Assembly: GCA_002840095.1 (NCBI GenBank)
Contig: PGZL01000004.1
Span: 62,001-126,000 of the forward strand
From: Gammaproteobacteria bacterium HGW-Gammaproteobacteria-1
Lineage (GTDB): Bacteria > Pseudomonadota > Gammaproteobacteria > Thiohalomonadales > Thiohalomonadaceae
Length of the DNA stretch: 64,000 bases
Direction of reading: 5' to 3'
Shown here: one piece after another, positions 26,582 to 34,683 of the stretch
Layout of the letters: every line of letters starts with the position of its first letter
Position numbering within the stretch: position 1 is the stretch's first letter
Made by a program: the position numbers and the translations under genes
Notes under the pieces: generated by a model
The model's database searches: none
The model's input: only the letters and a program-made list of their open reading frames with translations
What the model was told of the DNA's origin: nothing

Positions 26582-27347
26582 AGGGCGCAAGGCCAATGCG
26601 CCCGCTGCCGGGCGCACCGTGCTGGTGGTGGAGGACAATCCCCAGGCCGCCAAACTGTTGTCGTTGCACCTGAGTCGCGCCGGGTATCGCGTGGCGGTGG
26701 CCGGCGGCGGCGCAGAGGCGTTGCGCCTGGCGCTGGAGCAGCGACCTATCGCCATCACCCTGGACCTGATGCTGCCCGATCAGGACGGCTGGGAAGTGTT
26801 GGAACGCCTGAAGGCGTCGCCGCTGACGCGCGATATCCCGGTGGTGATCATTTCGGTGCTGGATCGCCAGCCGCTGGGCTTCCGTCTCGGCGCCGCCGAG
26901 TTCCTGGTCAAGCCCATCGACCGTGCCGCGCTGCTGCACGCGCTGCGCTGCGCCCTGGCGCGCGATGCGGAGCCGCCGCGCCGCATCCTGCTGGTGCACA
27001 CCAATCCGGCTGAACTGCGTGCGTTGGCACTGAGCATGATGGAACACAACTACGAAGTGAACGAGGCGCTGGGCAGCGAGGAGGCCGCCTGTCTGGCGCG
27101 GCGTCTGCACCCCGACCTGGTGGTGGTCGATCTGCTGACCGGCGGCATCGATACCGCTGCGCTGGTCAGCGCGCTCAAGGCGGACGTGGAAACGGCGCGT
27201 ATCCCCATCCTTGCCCTCACCGTGCGCCTGCCCCCCGGCCAAAGCGACAACGGCGCGGTGCACTTCATCCTGATCCGTGATGAGGACATCGAGCAGCCGC
27301 TGTTGGCCGCCATCACCCTGTTGTTGTCCGGACCACCGAAGGAGTGA
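26574..27347 (+). CDS. Tandem-receiver response regulator
   Basis: 257 residues. REC1 (about 14-130) is complete: acidic pair E20-D21, phosphoacceptor D64 in LDLMLP, K113 in LVKPID. The second REC-like domain (about 138-257) lacks the acidic pair (LVHTN) and the conserved lysine, so it is probably a pseudo-receiver for protein contact. There is no output domain. Start ATG 26574 lies inside the end of the kinase gene. Confidence 0.85.
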   Translation: MSEGRKANAPAAGRTVLVVEDNPQAAKLLSLHLSRAGYRVAVAGGGAEALRLALEQRPIAITLDLMLPDQDGWEVLERLKASPLTRDIPVVIISVLDRQPLGFRLGAAEFLVKPIDRAALLHALRCALARDAEPPRRILLVHTNPAELRALALSMMEHNYEVNEALGSEEAACLARRLHPDLVVVDLLTGGIDTAALVSALKADVETARIPILALTVRLPPGQSDNGAVHFILIRDEDIEQPLLAAITLLLSGPPKE

Positions 27348-27350
27348 GCC

Positions 27351-27752
27351 ATGGAGCAAATCGACGGCAAGACCATCCTGGTGGTGGAAGACGACGAGGT
27401 AAACCGCAAGTTGATGCGGGTGGTGCTCACCGGACGCAACTACCAGGTCAGGGAGGCTGAGAGCGTGAGCGCCGCGCTGGCTGCGCTGCACGACGGCAAG
27501 CCGGATTTGCTGTTGTTGGACATACGCCTCGGGGACGGCACCGGCTTCGATGTGGTGCGCGAGCTGCGCGCGGATCACCGCTTCGACGACGTGCCGGCAG
27601 TGGCGATCACGGCGCAGGCGATGAAGGGTGACGAGGGACGCATACTCGCCGCCGGCTTCGACGGCTACCTGCCCAAGCCCATCGACACGCGCGCCCTGCC
27701 TGCGGTGGTGGAGCATTACCTGCGTGCAGGCCGCGGGGTGGGACATGAATGA
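27351..27752 (+). CDS. Single-domain response regulator
   Basis: 133 residues, a stand-alone CheY-like receiver: acidic residues in VVEDDE (12-16), phosphoacceptor D57 in LLLLDIRLGDG, lysine in GYLPKPID. No output domain. Three bases separate it from the tandem-receiver gene, and it overlaps the next gene by 8 nt. The form resembles DivK/CheY-type relay partners; its target is not visible. Confidence 0.88.
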   Translation: MEQIDGKTILVVEDDEVNRKLMRVVLTGRNYQVREAESVSAALAALHDGKPDLLLLDIRLGDGTGFDVVRELRADHRFDDVPAVAITAQAMKGDEGRILAAGFDGYLPKPIDTRALPAVVEHYLRAGRGVGHE

Positions 27753-28425
27753 CCTTGCCGCCGGGGCCAGCGTACTGGTGGTGGACGACGCCCCCGCCAA
27801 CGTCAAGCTGCTGCGGCTGATCCTCAACGATGCGGGCTATCGCGTACTGGAGGCCAGCAACGGACCACAGGCCCTGGAAGTTCTGCACCGCGATCGGCCC
27901 GACGCCATGGTGCTCGACGTGCGCATGCCGGGCATGACCGGCTACGAAGTCTGCCAGGCGGTGCGCCGCGATGCCCAGTTCGCCACCCTGCCGGTCATCA
28001 TGGTGACCGCGTTGTCCATGGCCGAGGAACGCATCCGCGGCATCGAGGCCGGCGCCACCGACTTCATCACCAAGCCGTTCAACAAGAAGGAACTGCTGGC
28101 GCGGCTGCGCGCCAGCCTGGAGATGGCGGGGGCCGGCAACGGCGCGTTGCTGGCCCAACTTCCGGGGGCCGTGGTGTTGACCGACCCGCAATGGAAGATA
28201 CGGGGACTCACGCCCGCCGCCGCCGCGCTGCTCGATCTCGGCGATGTCCCGGCCGGCGTTCACGACTTCGCCGCACTGCTGGACGGCGCCGCGCTGGCCG
28301 CCGCCGGGGCCGGTGCCGAGTTTGGCTTCGACGTGGCCGGGCGCAGGTTGCGCGGGCTGGCGGTGACGGTGCACGAGCCGGGGGGCGTGCCGCTGCTGCA
28401 TGTGATTGCGTTGAGCGTGAATTAG
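27745..28425 (+). CDS. Response regulator with C-terminal PAS-like domain
   Basis: 226 residues from ATG 27745. The N-terminal receiver (1-125) has DD at 14-15, phosphoacceptor D58 (VLDVRMPGM) and the lysine of ITKPFNKKE. The C-terminal ~90 residues (AQLPGAVVLTDPQWKIRGLTP...) look like a small PAS domain with no catalytic output. Last gene of the glycosidase-kinase-receiver operon; a terminator follows at 28451. Confidence 0.82.
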   Translation: MNDLAAGASVLVVDDAPANVKLLRLILNDAGYRVLEASNGPQALEVLHRDRPDAMVLDVRMPGMTGYEVCQAVRRDAQFATLPVIMVTALSMAEERIRGIEAGATDFITKPFNKKELLARLRASLEMAGAGNGALLAQLPGAVVLTDPQWKIRGLTPAAAALLDLGDVPAGVHDFAALLDGAALAAAGAGAEFGFDVAGRRLRGLAVTVHEPGGVPLLHVIALSVN

Positions 28426-28450
28426 CGCCCGTGGATGCGGGCAAAAAAAA

Positions 28451-28476
28451 GGGCCGACTTGCGTCGGCCCTTTTCT
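28451..28476. terminator. Terminator between the receiver operon and rhlE
   Basis: GGGCCGAC (28451-28458), TTGC, GTCGGCCC (28463-28470), then TTTTCT. A run of eight A lies on the other side, so it can serve both converging transcripts. Confidence 0.9.
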
Positions 28477-28496
28477 GTTCGCGCTACGCGGACGGC

Positions 28497-29810
28497 TTAG
28501 CCGTGGCGCGTACCGCTGTGACGCGGCTGCTGCGGGCCCTTCTTCTTGTTCTGGTCCCACTTGTGCTTGTCGCCGAAGCGGCTGCTGCCGCCGGGCTTGC
28601 CGTTGCGCGGCGCGCTGTTGGGACGGCGGCCGTCCTTCTTGAAGGCGCCTTCCGGACGCGGACGGGTCTCCGCACGGGTCGGCTCCAGGCCGGCGATGAC
28701 GTGACGCTCCAGGGCCTGGCCGGTGAGCTTCTCGATGCGGCCGAGCAGGAAACGCTCCTGCGGACCGACGATGGACACGGCAATGCCGGAGGCGCCGCCG
28801 CGGCCGGTGCGGCCGATGCGGTGCACGTAATCCTCGGCCTGCATCGGCAGGTCGAAGTTGATGACGTGGGACAGGCCCTTGATGTCGAGGCCGCGGGCGG
28901 CAACGTCGGTGGCGACGAGGACGCGGACGTGGCCGCGCTTCATGCGCTCGATGGTGCGCTGGCGCTGCTTCTGGTGCATGTCGCCGTGCAGGGCGGCGCT
29001 GGAGTGACCTTCGTCTTCCAGCTGCATGGCCAGCTCGTCGGCGCCGCGCTTGGTGGCGGTGAACACCACGCACTGCGACAGCTCGGCGTCGTTCAGCAGG
29101 TGCTTGAGCAGGGCGCGCTTGTGCTTGAAGTCATCGGCCAGGTGGATGCGCTGCTCGATGGACTCGTGCTTGACCTTGACGCCGGCGACCTGGACCGAGG
29201 CCGGATCGCGCAGCAGGCGCTGGGCGACACGCTGGATGTTGCCTTCCAGGGTGGCGGAGAACAGCAGGGTCTGGCGGTCGGCCGGGGCGGCGGCGGCGAT
29301 CTGGTCGACGTCGTCGATGAAGCCCATGTCCAGCATGCGGTCGGCCTCGTCCAGCACCAGCAGTTCCAGGCGGCTGAAGTCGATGCGGCCACGGTTCATG
29401 TGGTCGATGAGGCGGCCGGGGGTGGCGATGAGGAAGTCCACCGGGCGCTCCAGCAGCTTGAGCTGCGGGCCGTAGGGTTCGCCGCCGACGATGGAGCCGG
29501 CGCGCACGCGCTGCTGGCGGCCGAAGTCGTTGATGGCGCCGGTGACCTGCTGGGCCAGCTCGCGGGTCGGGGTCAGCACCAGCACGCGGGGACCGCGGCC
29601 GTGGACCTTGGAGGGCTCCAGCAGGCGCTGCAGGGCGGGCAGCACGAAGGCGGCGGTCTTGCCGGTGCCGGTCTGGGCCGAGGCCATCAGGTCGCGGCCG
29701 GCCAGGGCGACGGGGATCGCCTGGCGCTGGATTTCGGTGGGTTCGGTGAAACCGCAGGCCTGGACGGCTTGCAGCAGGGAAGCATCAAGATTCAGGGACG
29801 AAAATGACAA
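28497..29810 (-). CDS. rhlE: DEAD-box RNA helicase RhlE
   Basis: 437 residues if started at TTG 29810, which gives MSFSSLNLD and aligns with the MSF start of RhlE proteins; GGAAGAGGA precedes it. An ATG at 29891 would add 27 unrelated residues. Q motif (PTEIQRQAIP), Walker A (AQTGTGKT), DEAD (LVLDEADRMLDMGF), SAT (LFSATL) and HRIGRTGRGG are all present. The C-terminal ~60 residues are basic and low-complexity, typical of RNA-binding tails. Acts in ribosome assembly and RNA turnover. Confidence 0.93.
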   Translation of the reverse strand: MSFSSLNLDASLLQAVQACGFTEPTEIQRQAIPVALAGRDLMASAQTGTGKTAAFVLPALQRLLEPSKVHGRGPRVLVLTPTRELAQQVTGAINDFGRQQRVRAGSIVGGEPYGPQLKLLERPVDFLIATPGRLIDHMNRGRIDFSRLELLVLDEADRMLDMGFIDDVDQIAAAAPADRQTLLFSATLEGNIQRVAQRLLRDPASVQVAGVKVKHESIEQRIHLADDFKHKRALLKHLLNDAELSQCVVFTATKRGADELAMQLEDEGHSSAALHGDMHQKQRQRTIERMKRGHVRVLVATDVAARGLDIKGLSHVINFDLPMQAEDYVHRIGRTGRGGASGIAVSIVGPQERFLLGRIEKLTGQALERHVIAGLEPTRAETRPRPEGAFKKDGRRPNSAPRNGKPGGSSRFGDKHKWDQNKKKGPQQPRHSGTRHG

Positions 29811-30121
29811 AATAGTATCCTCTTCCGCCTGCCACAGGCGAAATTTTGCATGGTGAACCAATGGATTAAGGAATCCGCGGCCCGATTCCAAAGAATCGAC
29901 CGTTAAGTTTCCTAGGGGAGTGTTAGCGCTGTGGCAGCGTACACGCCGGGTTCCAGGGTTAGGGGCAGTCAGACTACCTGCCCAAACGTCGCCAACCGGA
30001 AGAACCTGCGCTTACTGCCAGGGGGAAGGTCAGAGACGGGCCTCATCCATATCGAGGCTGGCGCGGACTATACACGCCTCGGGGGCTTGGCGCCAGCACC
30101 AATTATCATTGCCCGGAGAAA
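29811..30121. other. Leader/intergenic region of rhlE
   Basis: No gene seen. On the rhlE strand a TATAGT -10-like hexamer lies near 30068-30073, which would imply a ~260-nt leader. No convincing -35 was found. Long leaders are common for cold-induced helicase genes, but no cold-box was recognised. Confidence 0.35.
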
Positions 30122-30280
30122 AACACCTGCCGCAGAGACGCGGAGGCGCAGAGGGGATAGGTCAGTTCGAGGTCCCCCGGTGACGTGGCGGACGCGGCTT
30201 ATCCACAAGGAATTCAATGCACCTGCCTTCGTATCTCTGCGTCTCCGCGCCTCTGCGCCACTGTTAGGTTTTGCTTTACG
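30122..30280. repeat. ~160-bp MITE-like element, copy 1
   Basis: Imperfect terminal inverted repeats of about 24 bp: CGCAGAGACGCGGAGGCGCAG at the left and CTCTGCGTCTCCGCGCCTCTG at the right. They enclose ~105 bp including GGATAGGTCAGTTCGAGGTC and GGAATTCAATGCACCTGCC. It is ~95% identical to copy 2 and encodes no protein. Confidence 0.75.
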
Positions 30281-30318
30281 CACGCGTCCCAAACCGAAAT
30301 TAAACTTTATCCAAAACA

Positions 30319-30475
30319 CCTGCCGCAGAGACGCGGAGGCGCAGAGGGGATAGGTCAGTTCGAGGTCACCCGGTGACGTGGTGGACGCGGCTTATCCGCA
30401 AGGAATTCAATGCACCTGCCTTTGTACCTCTGCGTCTCCGCGCCTCTGCGCCACTCCTAGGTTTTGCTCAACGCC
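30319..30475. repeat. ~160-bp MITE-like element, copy 2
   Basis: Direct repeat of 30122-30280, separated by ~40 bp that end in AATTAAACTTTATCCAAA. Only scattered single-base differences (for example GACGTGGCGG/GACGTGGTGG). The right end touches the narL stop. Confidence 0.75.
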
Positions 30476-31115
30476 CCCGTCCGGTCACCGCCCACACCGC
30501 GGCCTCGACGCGGGAACGGAGGTTGAGCTTCTTCAGCAGGTGCTTGACGTGCACCTTGACCGTGCCTTCGGTGATGTCGAGCTGGCGGGCGATGTGCTTG
30601 TTGCTGAGTCCCTGGGCAACCAGTTCCAGGATTTGCCGCTCCCGGTCGGTGAGCCCGGCGGCATCCTCGTCGCGGGGGTGGGGTTCCTCGCACAGGGCAC
30701 GGGCCAGCAACTCGGTCAGGTTGTCGCTGATCACCAGGCGACCGGCGGCGGCCTGGCCCAGGCGTTCGAGGATATGCTCCGGCTCCATGTCCTTGAGCAG
30801 GTAGCCGTCGGCGCCGGCGCGCAGGGCGGCCACCACGTTTTCCTCGTTGTCGGACACCGTGAGCATGATGACGCGGGAATCGAGGTCGGCCTCCTTCAGG
30901 GCCTTCAGCGTTTCGATGCCGTCCATGCCCTTCATGTTGAGGTCGAGCAGGATCAGGTCCGGCCGCAGTTCCTGCGCCTTGACAAAGCCCTCCTCGCCGG
31001 AGGCCGCTTCGCCGATCAGCGTCAGGGTGGCGTCCATGGCGATGAGGTCGGCGACGCCCTTGCGGAACAGCGGGTGGTCGTCGATCACCAGCAGCGTGTT
31101 GGTGTTGTCTTTCAT
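30468..31115 (-). CDS. narL: Nitrate/nitrite response regulator NarL
   Basis: 215 residues. Receiver domain with DD at 12-13, phosphoacceptor D58 (LILLDLNMKG) and LLKDM; C-terminal LuxR-type helix-turn-helix (about 150-197, LTDRERQILELV...GTVKVHVKHLLKKL). Phosphorylated NarL binds TACYNMT heptamers. ATGA overlap with narX upstream shows a two-gene operon divergent from narK1. Likely controls the nar cluster to the right. Confidence 0.93.
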   Translation of the reverse strand: MKDNTNTLLVIDDHPLFRKGVADLIAMDATLTLIGEAASGEEGFVKAQELRPDLILLDLNMKGMDGIETLKALKEADLDSRVIMLTVSDNEENVVAALRAGADGYLLKDMEPEHILERLGQAAAGRLVISDNLTELLARALCEEPHPRDEDAAGLTDRERQILELVAQGLSNKHIARQLDITEGTVKVHVKHLLKKLNLRSRVEAAVWAVTGRGR

Positions 31116-33079
31116 AGGGGGCTTCCTCCGTTCTGCGCGATGGACTGCGGCATGGTGCGGTGTATGGGGGTGAACACGGTTCTGACGCAGGTGCCGCCCC
31201 CGGCCCGTCGGGTGACGGCAATGTTGCCGCCCAGGCTGTGGGTGCGTTCGTTCATGATGGCGAGGCCGTAGTGGTGACGGCGTTCCGCCTCGTCGGGAAT
31301 GCCGATGCCGTCGTCCTCGATGGTGACCACCACGTCGCCGTTGGCCTCGTAGTCCAGGGTGACGCAGGCCTGGCTGGCCTGGGCGTGGCGCACCACGTTG
31401 GACAGCGCCTCGCGCACCACCTGCAACACGTGGATTTCCTCGTTGGGCGTGAGCTGGGTGGAGTGCAGCCGGTTGACCAGGGCGACGGTGAGCGCGCTGC
31501 GTTCGCGCAGCTCGCGCACCGTCTCCTCCAACGCCGAGCTGAGGCCGCGGCCGTCCATCTTGAGGCGGAAGGTGGTGAGCAGTTCGCGCAGTTCGCGGTA
31601 GGCGCTGTTAATGCCGTCGCGCAATTCCTGCAGGATGGCGTGGGCCTGCGCCTCGTCCTCGGTGCGGGGCAGCGCCGCCGCCAGCCGGCTGACCTGAATC
31701 TTCATATAGGACAGGGACTGGGCCAGGGAGTCGTGCAGTTCGCGGGCAATGACGCTGCGTTCCTCCAGCAGGGCCAGGCGCCGGCTCTGGGTGGTGCGCT
31801 GCGCGATGTTGATGGCGATGCCGATGTGGTCGGCCACCGCTTCCAGCAGGCGGGTCTGCCAGTCCTGCAACTCGGCGTCGTGGGGGATCTCCATCAGCAG
31901 GACGCCATACTGTTGCTCCTGATCGGTGATGGGGATGGAGATGACGTGCAGCGCAGGCTGTGCCCCGCGGGTGATTTCGACGACGTGGGTGCGGCCGTCG
32001 TCGAAGCAGGCGTTGCAGTTGGCCGGATGGCACAGGTCGGTATCGCCGGGCGGCGGCGTGCGGGTGCTGGCCAGCTTGATCGCATGGTTCTTGTTGTAGC
32101 CGGCCAGGCAGATGGTGCCGGGGCCGACGCCGATGACGTTTTCCATCTTGCCCAGCAGCTGGGTATAGGTGGCGTCCACCAGCGGCGCTTCGTTGAGCCA
32201 GCGGGTGGTGTTGTAGAGCAGTTCGAGGGAGCGGTTGCTGCGTGCCAGATCGGCGGTCTTCTGCTGCACCCGCGCCTCCAGATCGGCGTATATCTTGGAC
32301 AGATCTTCCGCCATCACGTTGAAGGCGTGGCTCAGGTTGCCCAGTTCGTCGTCGTTGACCGGATGGGTGCGCACAGAGAAGTCGCCGCCGCGGGCGGCCT
32401 CGGCGCAGGCCAGCAGGTTGCGCAGCGGCACCACCACGTCGGTGTGCATCAGGTACATGGTCACGAACACCACGCCGACGGTGAGGAACAGCGACGATAC
32501 CTGGATCAGGCGCAGCAGCTGGATATTGGATTCGGCCTCGATCTCCAGCAGATGCACCAGGTGATCGATGTCGGCCACAAAGGCGTCGACGATGTTGAGG
32601 TAGCGCTGCTTGAGCGCCAGGTGCGCCGTTTCGAGCTGCTCCGCATAGTGGCTGTCGCTGCCTTGAATGGCCGATTGATCGTTGACGACGGTGTTGATGT
32701 AGGCGAACAGCACCGGGCGGATGCTGCGTTTCCATTGCCCATATATGTGGTCGTAAACCTGGCGCGATTCCTTGCTGCCGCTGAGTGGAATCATGCTGGT
32801 GAGGCGCGGACTGAGGATGCGCTCCTCGAACTCCTCCATCAGGTCGGTGGTGATGCGGGTGGCGTCGAGATTGTCGAGGTTCTGGCGCCGCGCCAGGCTG
32901 GAGGCGATGCGGTAGGACTGCATGCGCAGCGAGCCGGCCTGGTTGATGGCGGCAGCTGCGCCCTGCGTGGTCTCGGCGATGATCACGGAGCTGAGCATGC
33001 CCATGAAGGCGAGCGCCGTGATGGTCGCCATCGCCAGCCCCATGCGCAACAACAGCGATTTCTCAAAAACCTGCTTCAT
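31112..33079 (-). CDS. narX: Nitrate/nitrite sensor histidine kinase NarX
   Basis: 655 residues. TM1 (about 11-35) is followed by the periplasmic nitrate-binding P-box INQAGSLRMQSYRIAS at 45-60, TM2 (about 190-212), a HAMP domain, and a GAF-like central region with a cysteine cluster (CHPANCNACFDDG) as in NarX. The HisKA_3 domain has ELHDSLAQSLSYMKIQ, and an HPK7-type ATPase domain ends the protein. Signals nitrate to NarL. Start ATG 33079 lies ~300 bp from narK1, sharing a control region. Confidence 0.94.
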   Translation of the reverse strand: MKQVFEKSLLLRMGLAMATITALAFMGMLSSVIIAETTQGAAAAINQAGSLRMQSYRIASSLARRQNLDNLDATRITTDLMEEFEERILSPRLTSMIPLSGSKESRQVYDHIYGQWKRSIRPVLFAYINTVVNDQSAIQGSDSHYAEQLETAHLALKQRYLNIVDAFVADIDHLVHLLEIEAESNIQLLRLIQVSSLFLTVGVVFVTMYLMHTDVVVPLRNLLACAEAARGGDFSVRTHPVNDDELGNLSHAFNVMAEDLSKIYADLEARVQQKTADLARSNRSLELLYNTTRWLNEAPLVDATYTQLLGKMENVIGVGPGTICLAGYNKNHAIKLASTRTPPPGDTDLCHPANCNACFDDGRTHVVEITRGAQPALHVISIPITDQEQQYGVLLMEIPHDAELQDWQTRLLEAVADHIGIAINIAQRTTQSRRLALLEERSVIARELHDSLAQSLSYMKIQVSRLAAALPRTEDEAQAHAILQELRDGINSAYRELRELLTTFRLKMDGRGLSSALEETVRELRERSALTVALVNRLHSTQLTPNEEIHVLQVVREALSNVVRHAQASQACVTLDYEANGDVVVTIEDDGIGIPDEAERRHHYGLAIMNERTHSLGGNIAVTRRAGGGTCVRTVFTPIHRTMPQSIAQNGGSPL

Positions 33080-33375
33080 GGTTCAAGTCTAACCGGTTCC
33101 ACGCTCCGGCCACAGGGGCGCGAGGCGGAAAATAGTGGTGATACCACCAAAATCATGGGCACGTGTTTCGGTGCATTCCGACAGCACATTAGCGCGATGC
33201 AACACTTCGATCAATCAACGAGATAGCGTTGCTACCACTGTTACTCCGTTGGTGGTAGCCGGTGCGTTGATGCCTCCTCGGCGCCGTCTTGCGGCGATCT
33301 CTCCACTGCATACACTCGACTTCGCCGGTAAAACCGGGCGCCGAAAACAAGGCTCAACGAAGCGGGGGTGTGGCG
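33080..33375. promoter_or_regulatory. Divergent narX-narK1 control region with NarL-like palindromes
   Basis: Two inverted repeats are visible: GTGGT-GAT-ACCAC (13 bp perfect, about 33135-33147) and GCTACCAC-N13-GTGGTAGC (33231-33259). The second includes one full NarL heptamer TACCACT at 33233-33239; the other arms match TACYNMT at 6/7. GATCAATCAA near 33209 holds only one FNR half-site (TTGAT on the minus strand), so a full FNR box is not supported. Confidence 0.5.
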
Positions 33376-34635
33376 ATGACGAAAAAGATCACAGGGGAGC
33401 AGATACGCGCAGTGGCGCTGAACACGATTGCCTTCACCGTGTGTTTCGCGGTGTGGACCATGTTCTCGGTCATCGGCGTGCCGCTCAAGCAGCAACTGGG
33501 GCTTAACGACGCGGAGTTCGGTCTCCTCGTCGCCATGCCGATCCTGACCGGCTCCCTGATGCGCCTGCCGCTGGGGATGCTCACCGACAAGGTGGGCGGG
33601 CGCATCGTCTTCTTCGCCCTGATGGCCTTCACCATCGTACCCATCTGGCTGGTTTCCGAACTGGACCATTACTGGTCCCTGCTGCTGTGCGGTTTCGTGG
33701 TCGGCGTGGCCGGATCGTCCTTCTCGGTGGGCATCGCCGCGACGGCGCGCTGGTTCAGCAAGAAGAACCAGGGCTTCGCCATGGGCATCTTCGGCGCCGG
33801 CAACGCCGGTGCGGCGGTGACCAAGTTCGTGGCGCCGAGCCTGGTGGTCGGCTTCGGCTGGACCATGGTGCCCAAGGTATATGCCGTGGCGATGCTGGTG
33901 ATGGTGGTCGCCTACTGGGTGCTGATGCCGCGCGAGCCGCACCACCACAAGGTCGGCAAGCACGTGACCTTTGCCGATCAGGTCAAGGCCCTCAAGGACC
34001 CGCGGGTGTGGAAGTACTGCCAGTACTACTCGCTGGTGTTCGGCGGTTACGTCGGCGTGTCCCTGTGGATGACCAAGTACTACGTCAGCGAGTACGGCCT
34101 CGGCCTGCAGTACGCCGCGCTGATGGCGGCAATCTTCGTGCTGCCCTCGGGCGTGATCCGCGCCGCCGGCGGCTGGCTGGCGGACCGGTTCGGCGCGCAC
34201 ACCGTGACCTGGTGGGTGATGTGGACCACGCTGATCTGCCTGTTCTACATGGCCTACCCGCCGACCACCATTTCCATCAAGACCATCGCCGGCGACCCGC
34301 TGGTGTTCACCGTCGGCGGCAACATGTGGATGTTTACCATCGCACTGTTCGTGATGGGCATCGCCTGGGGCTTCGGCAAGGCCTCGGTCTTCAAATACAT
34401 CTCCGACGAGTATCCGGACAACATCGGCGTGGTCTCGGGCATCGTCGGTCTCATCGGCGGCATGGGCGGATTCCTGCTGCCGATCATGTTCGGCGTCCTG
34501 GTCGACATTTTCCATTTCAACAGCGTCATCTGGATGCTCGTGTTCGGCGTCACCGGCGTGTCCCTGATCTGGATGTGGTGGACCGAGCGCAAACCGATGG
34601 CCGCCGGCCTGCGCACGGCCGAGGTCATGGAATAA
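33376..34635 (+). CDS. narK1: NarK1-type nitrate transporter (MFS)
   Basis: 419 residues from ATG 33376; upstream frame ignored because homologues start near MTKKITGEQ. Twelve membrane segments; the nitrate-signature regions are represented by GVAGSSFSVGIAATARWFS and GIVGLIGGMGGFLLP. The short N-terminus and length fit NarK1, considered a nitrate/proton symporter, in contrast to the NarK2-type protein next to it. First gene of the nitrate cluster. Confidence 0.9.
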   Translation: MTKKITGEQIRAVALNTIAFTVCFAVWTMFSVIGVPLKQQLGLNDAEFGLLVAMPILTGSLMRLPLGMLTDKVGGRIVFFALMAFTIVPIWLVSELDHYWSLLLCGFVVGVAGSSFSVGIAATARWFSKKNQGFAMGIFGAGNAGAAVTKFVAPSLVVGFGWTMVPKVYAVAMLVMVVAYWVLMPREPHHHKVGKHVTFADQVKALKDPRVWKYCQYYSLVFGGYVGVSLWMTKYYVSEYGLGLQYAALMAAIFVLPSGVIRAAGGWLADRFGAHTVTWWVMWTTLICLFYMAYPPTTISIKTIAGDPLVFTVGGNMWMFTIALFVMGIAWGFGKASVFKYISDEYPDNIGVVSGIVGLIGGMGGFLLPIMFGVLVDIFHFNSVIWMLVFGVTGVSLIWMWWTERKPMAAGLRTAEVME

Positions 34636-34683
34636 GTACGGAACACTCCATCAACTGCAGTATCACTGAAGAGGAGACGGCAT

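Noticed and set aside
33205-33222. FNR/ANR box (TTGAT-N4-ATCAA)
   Set aside because: Only one half-site is present; the second half does not match at the required spacing.
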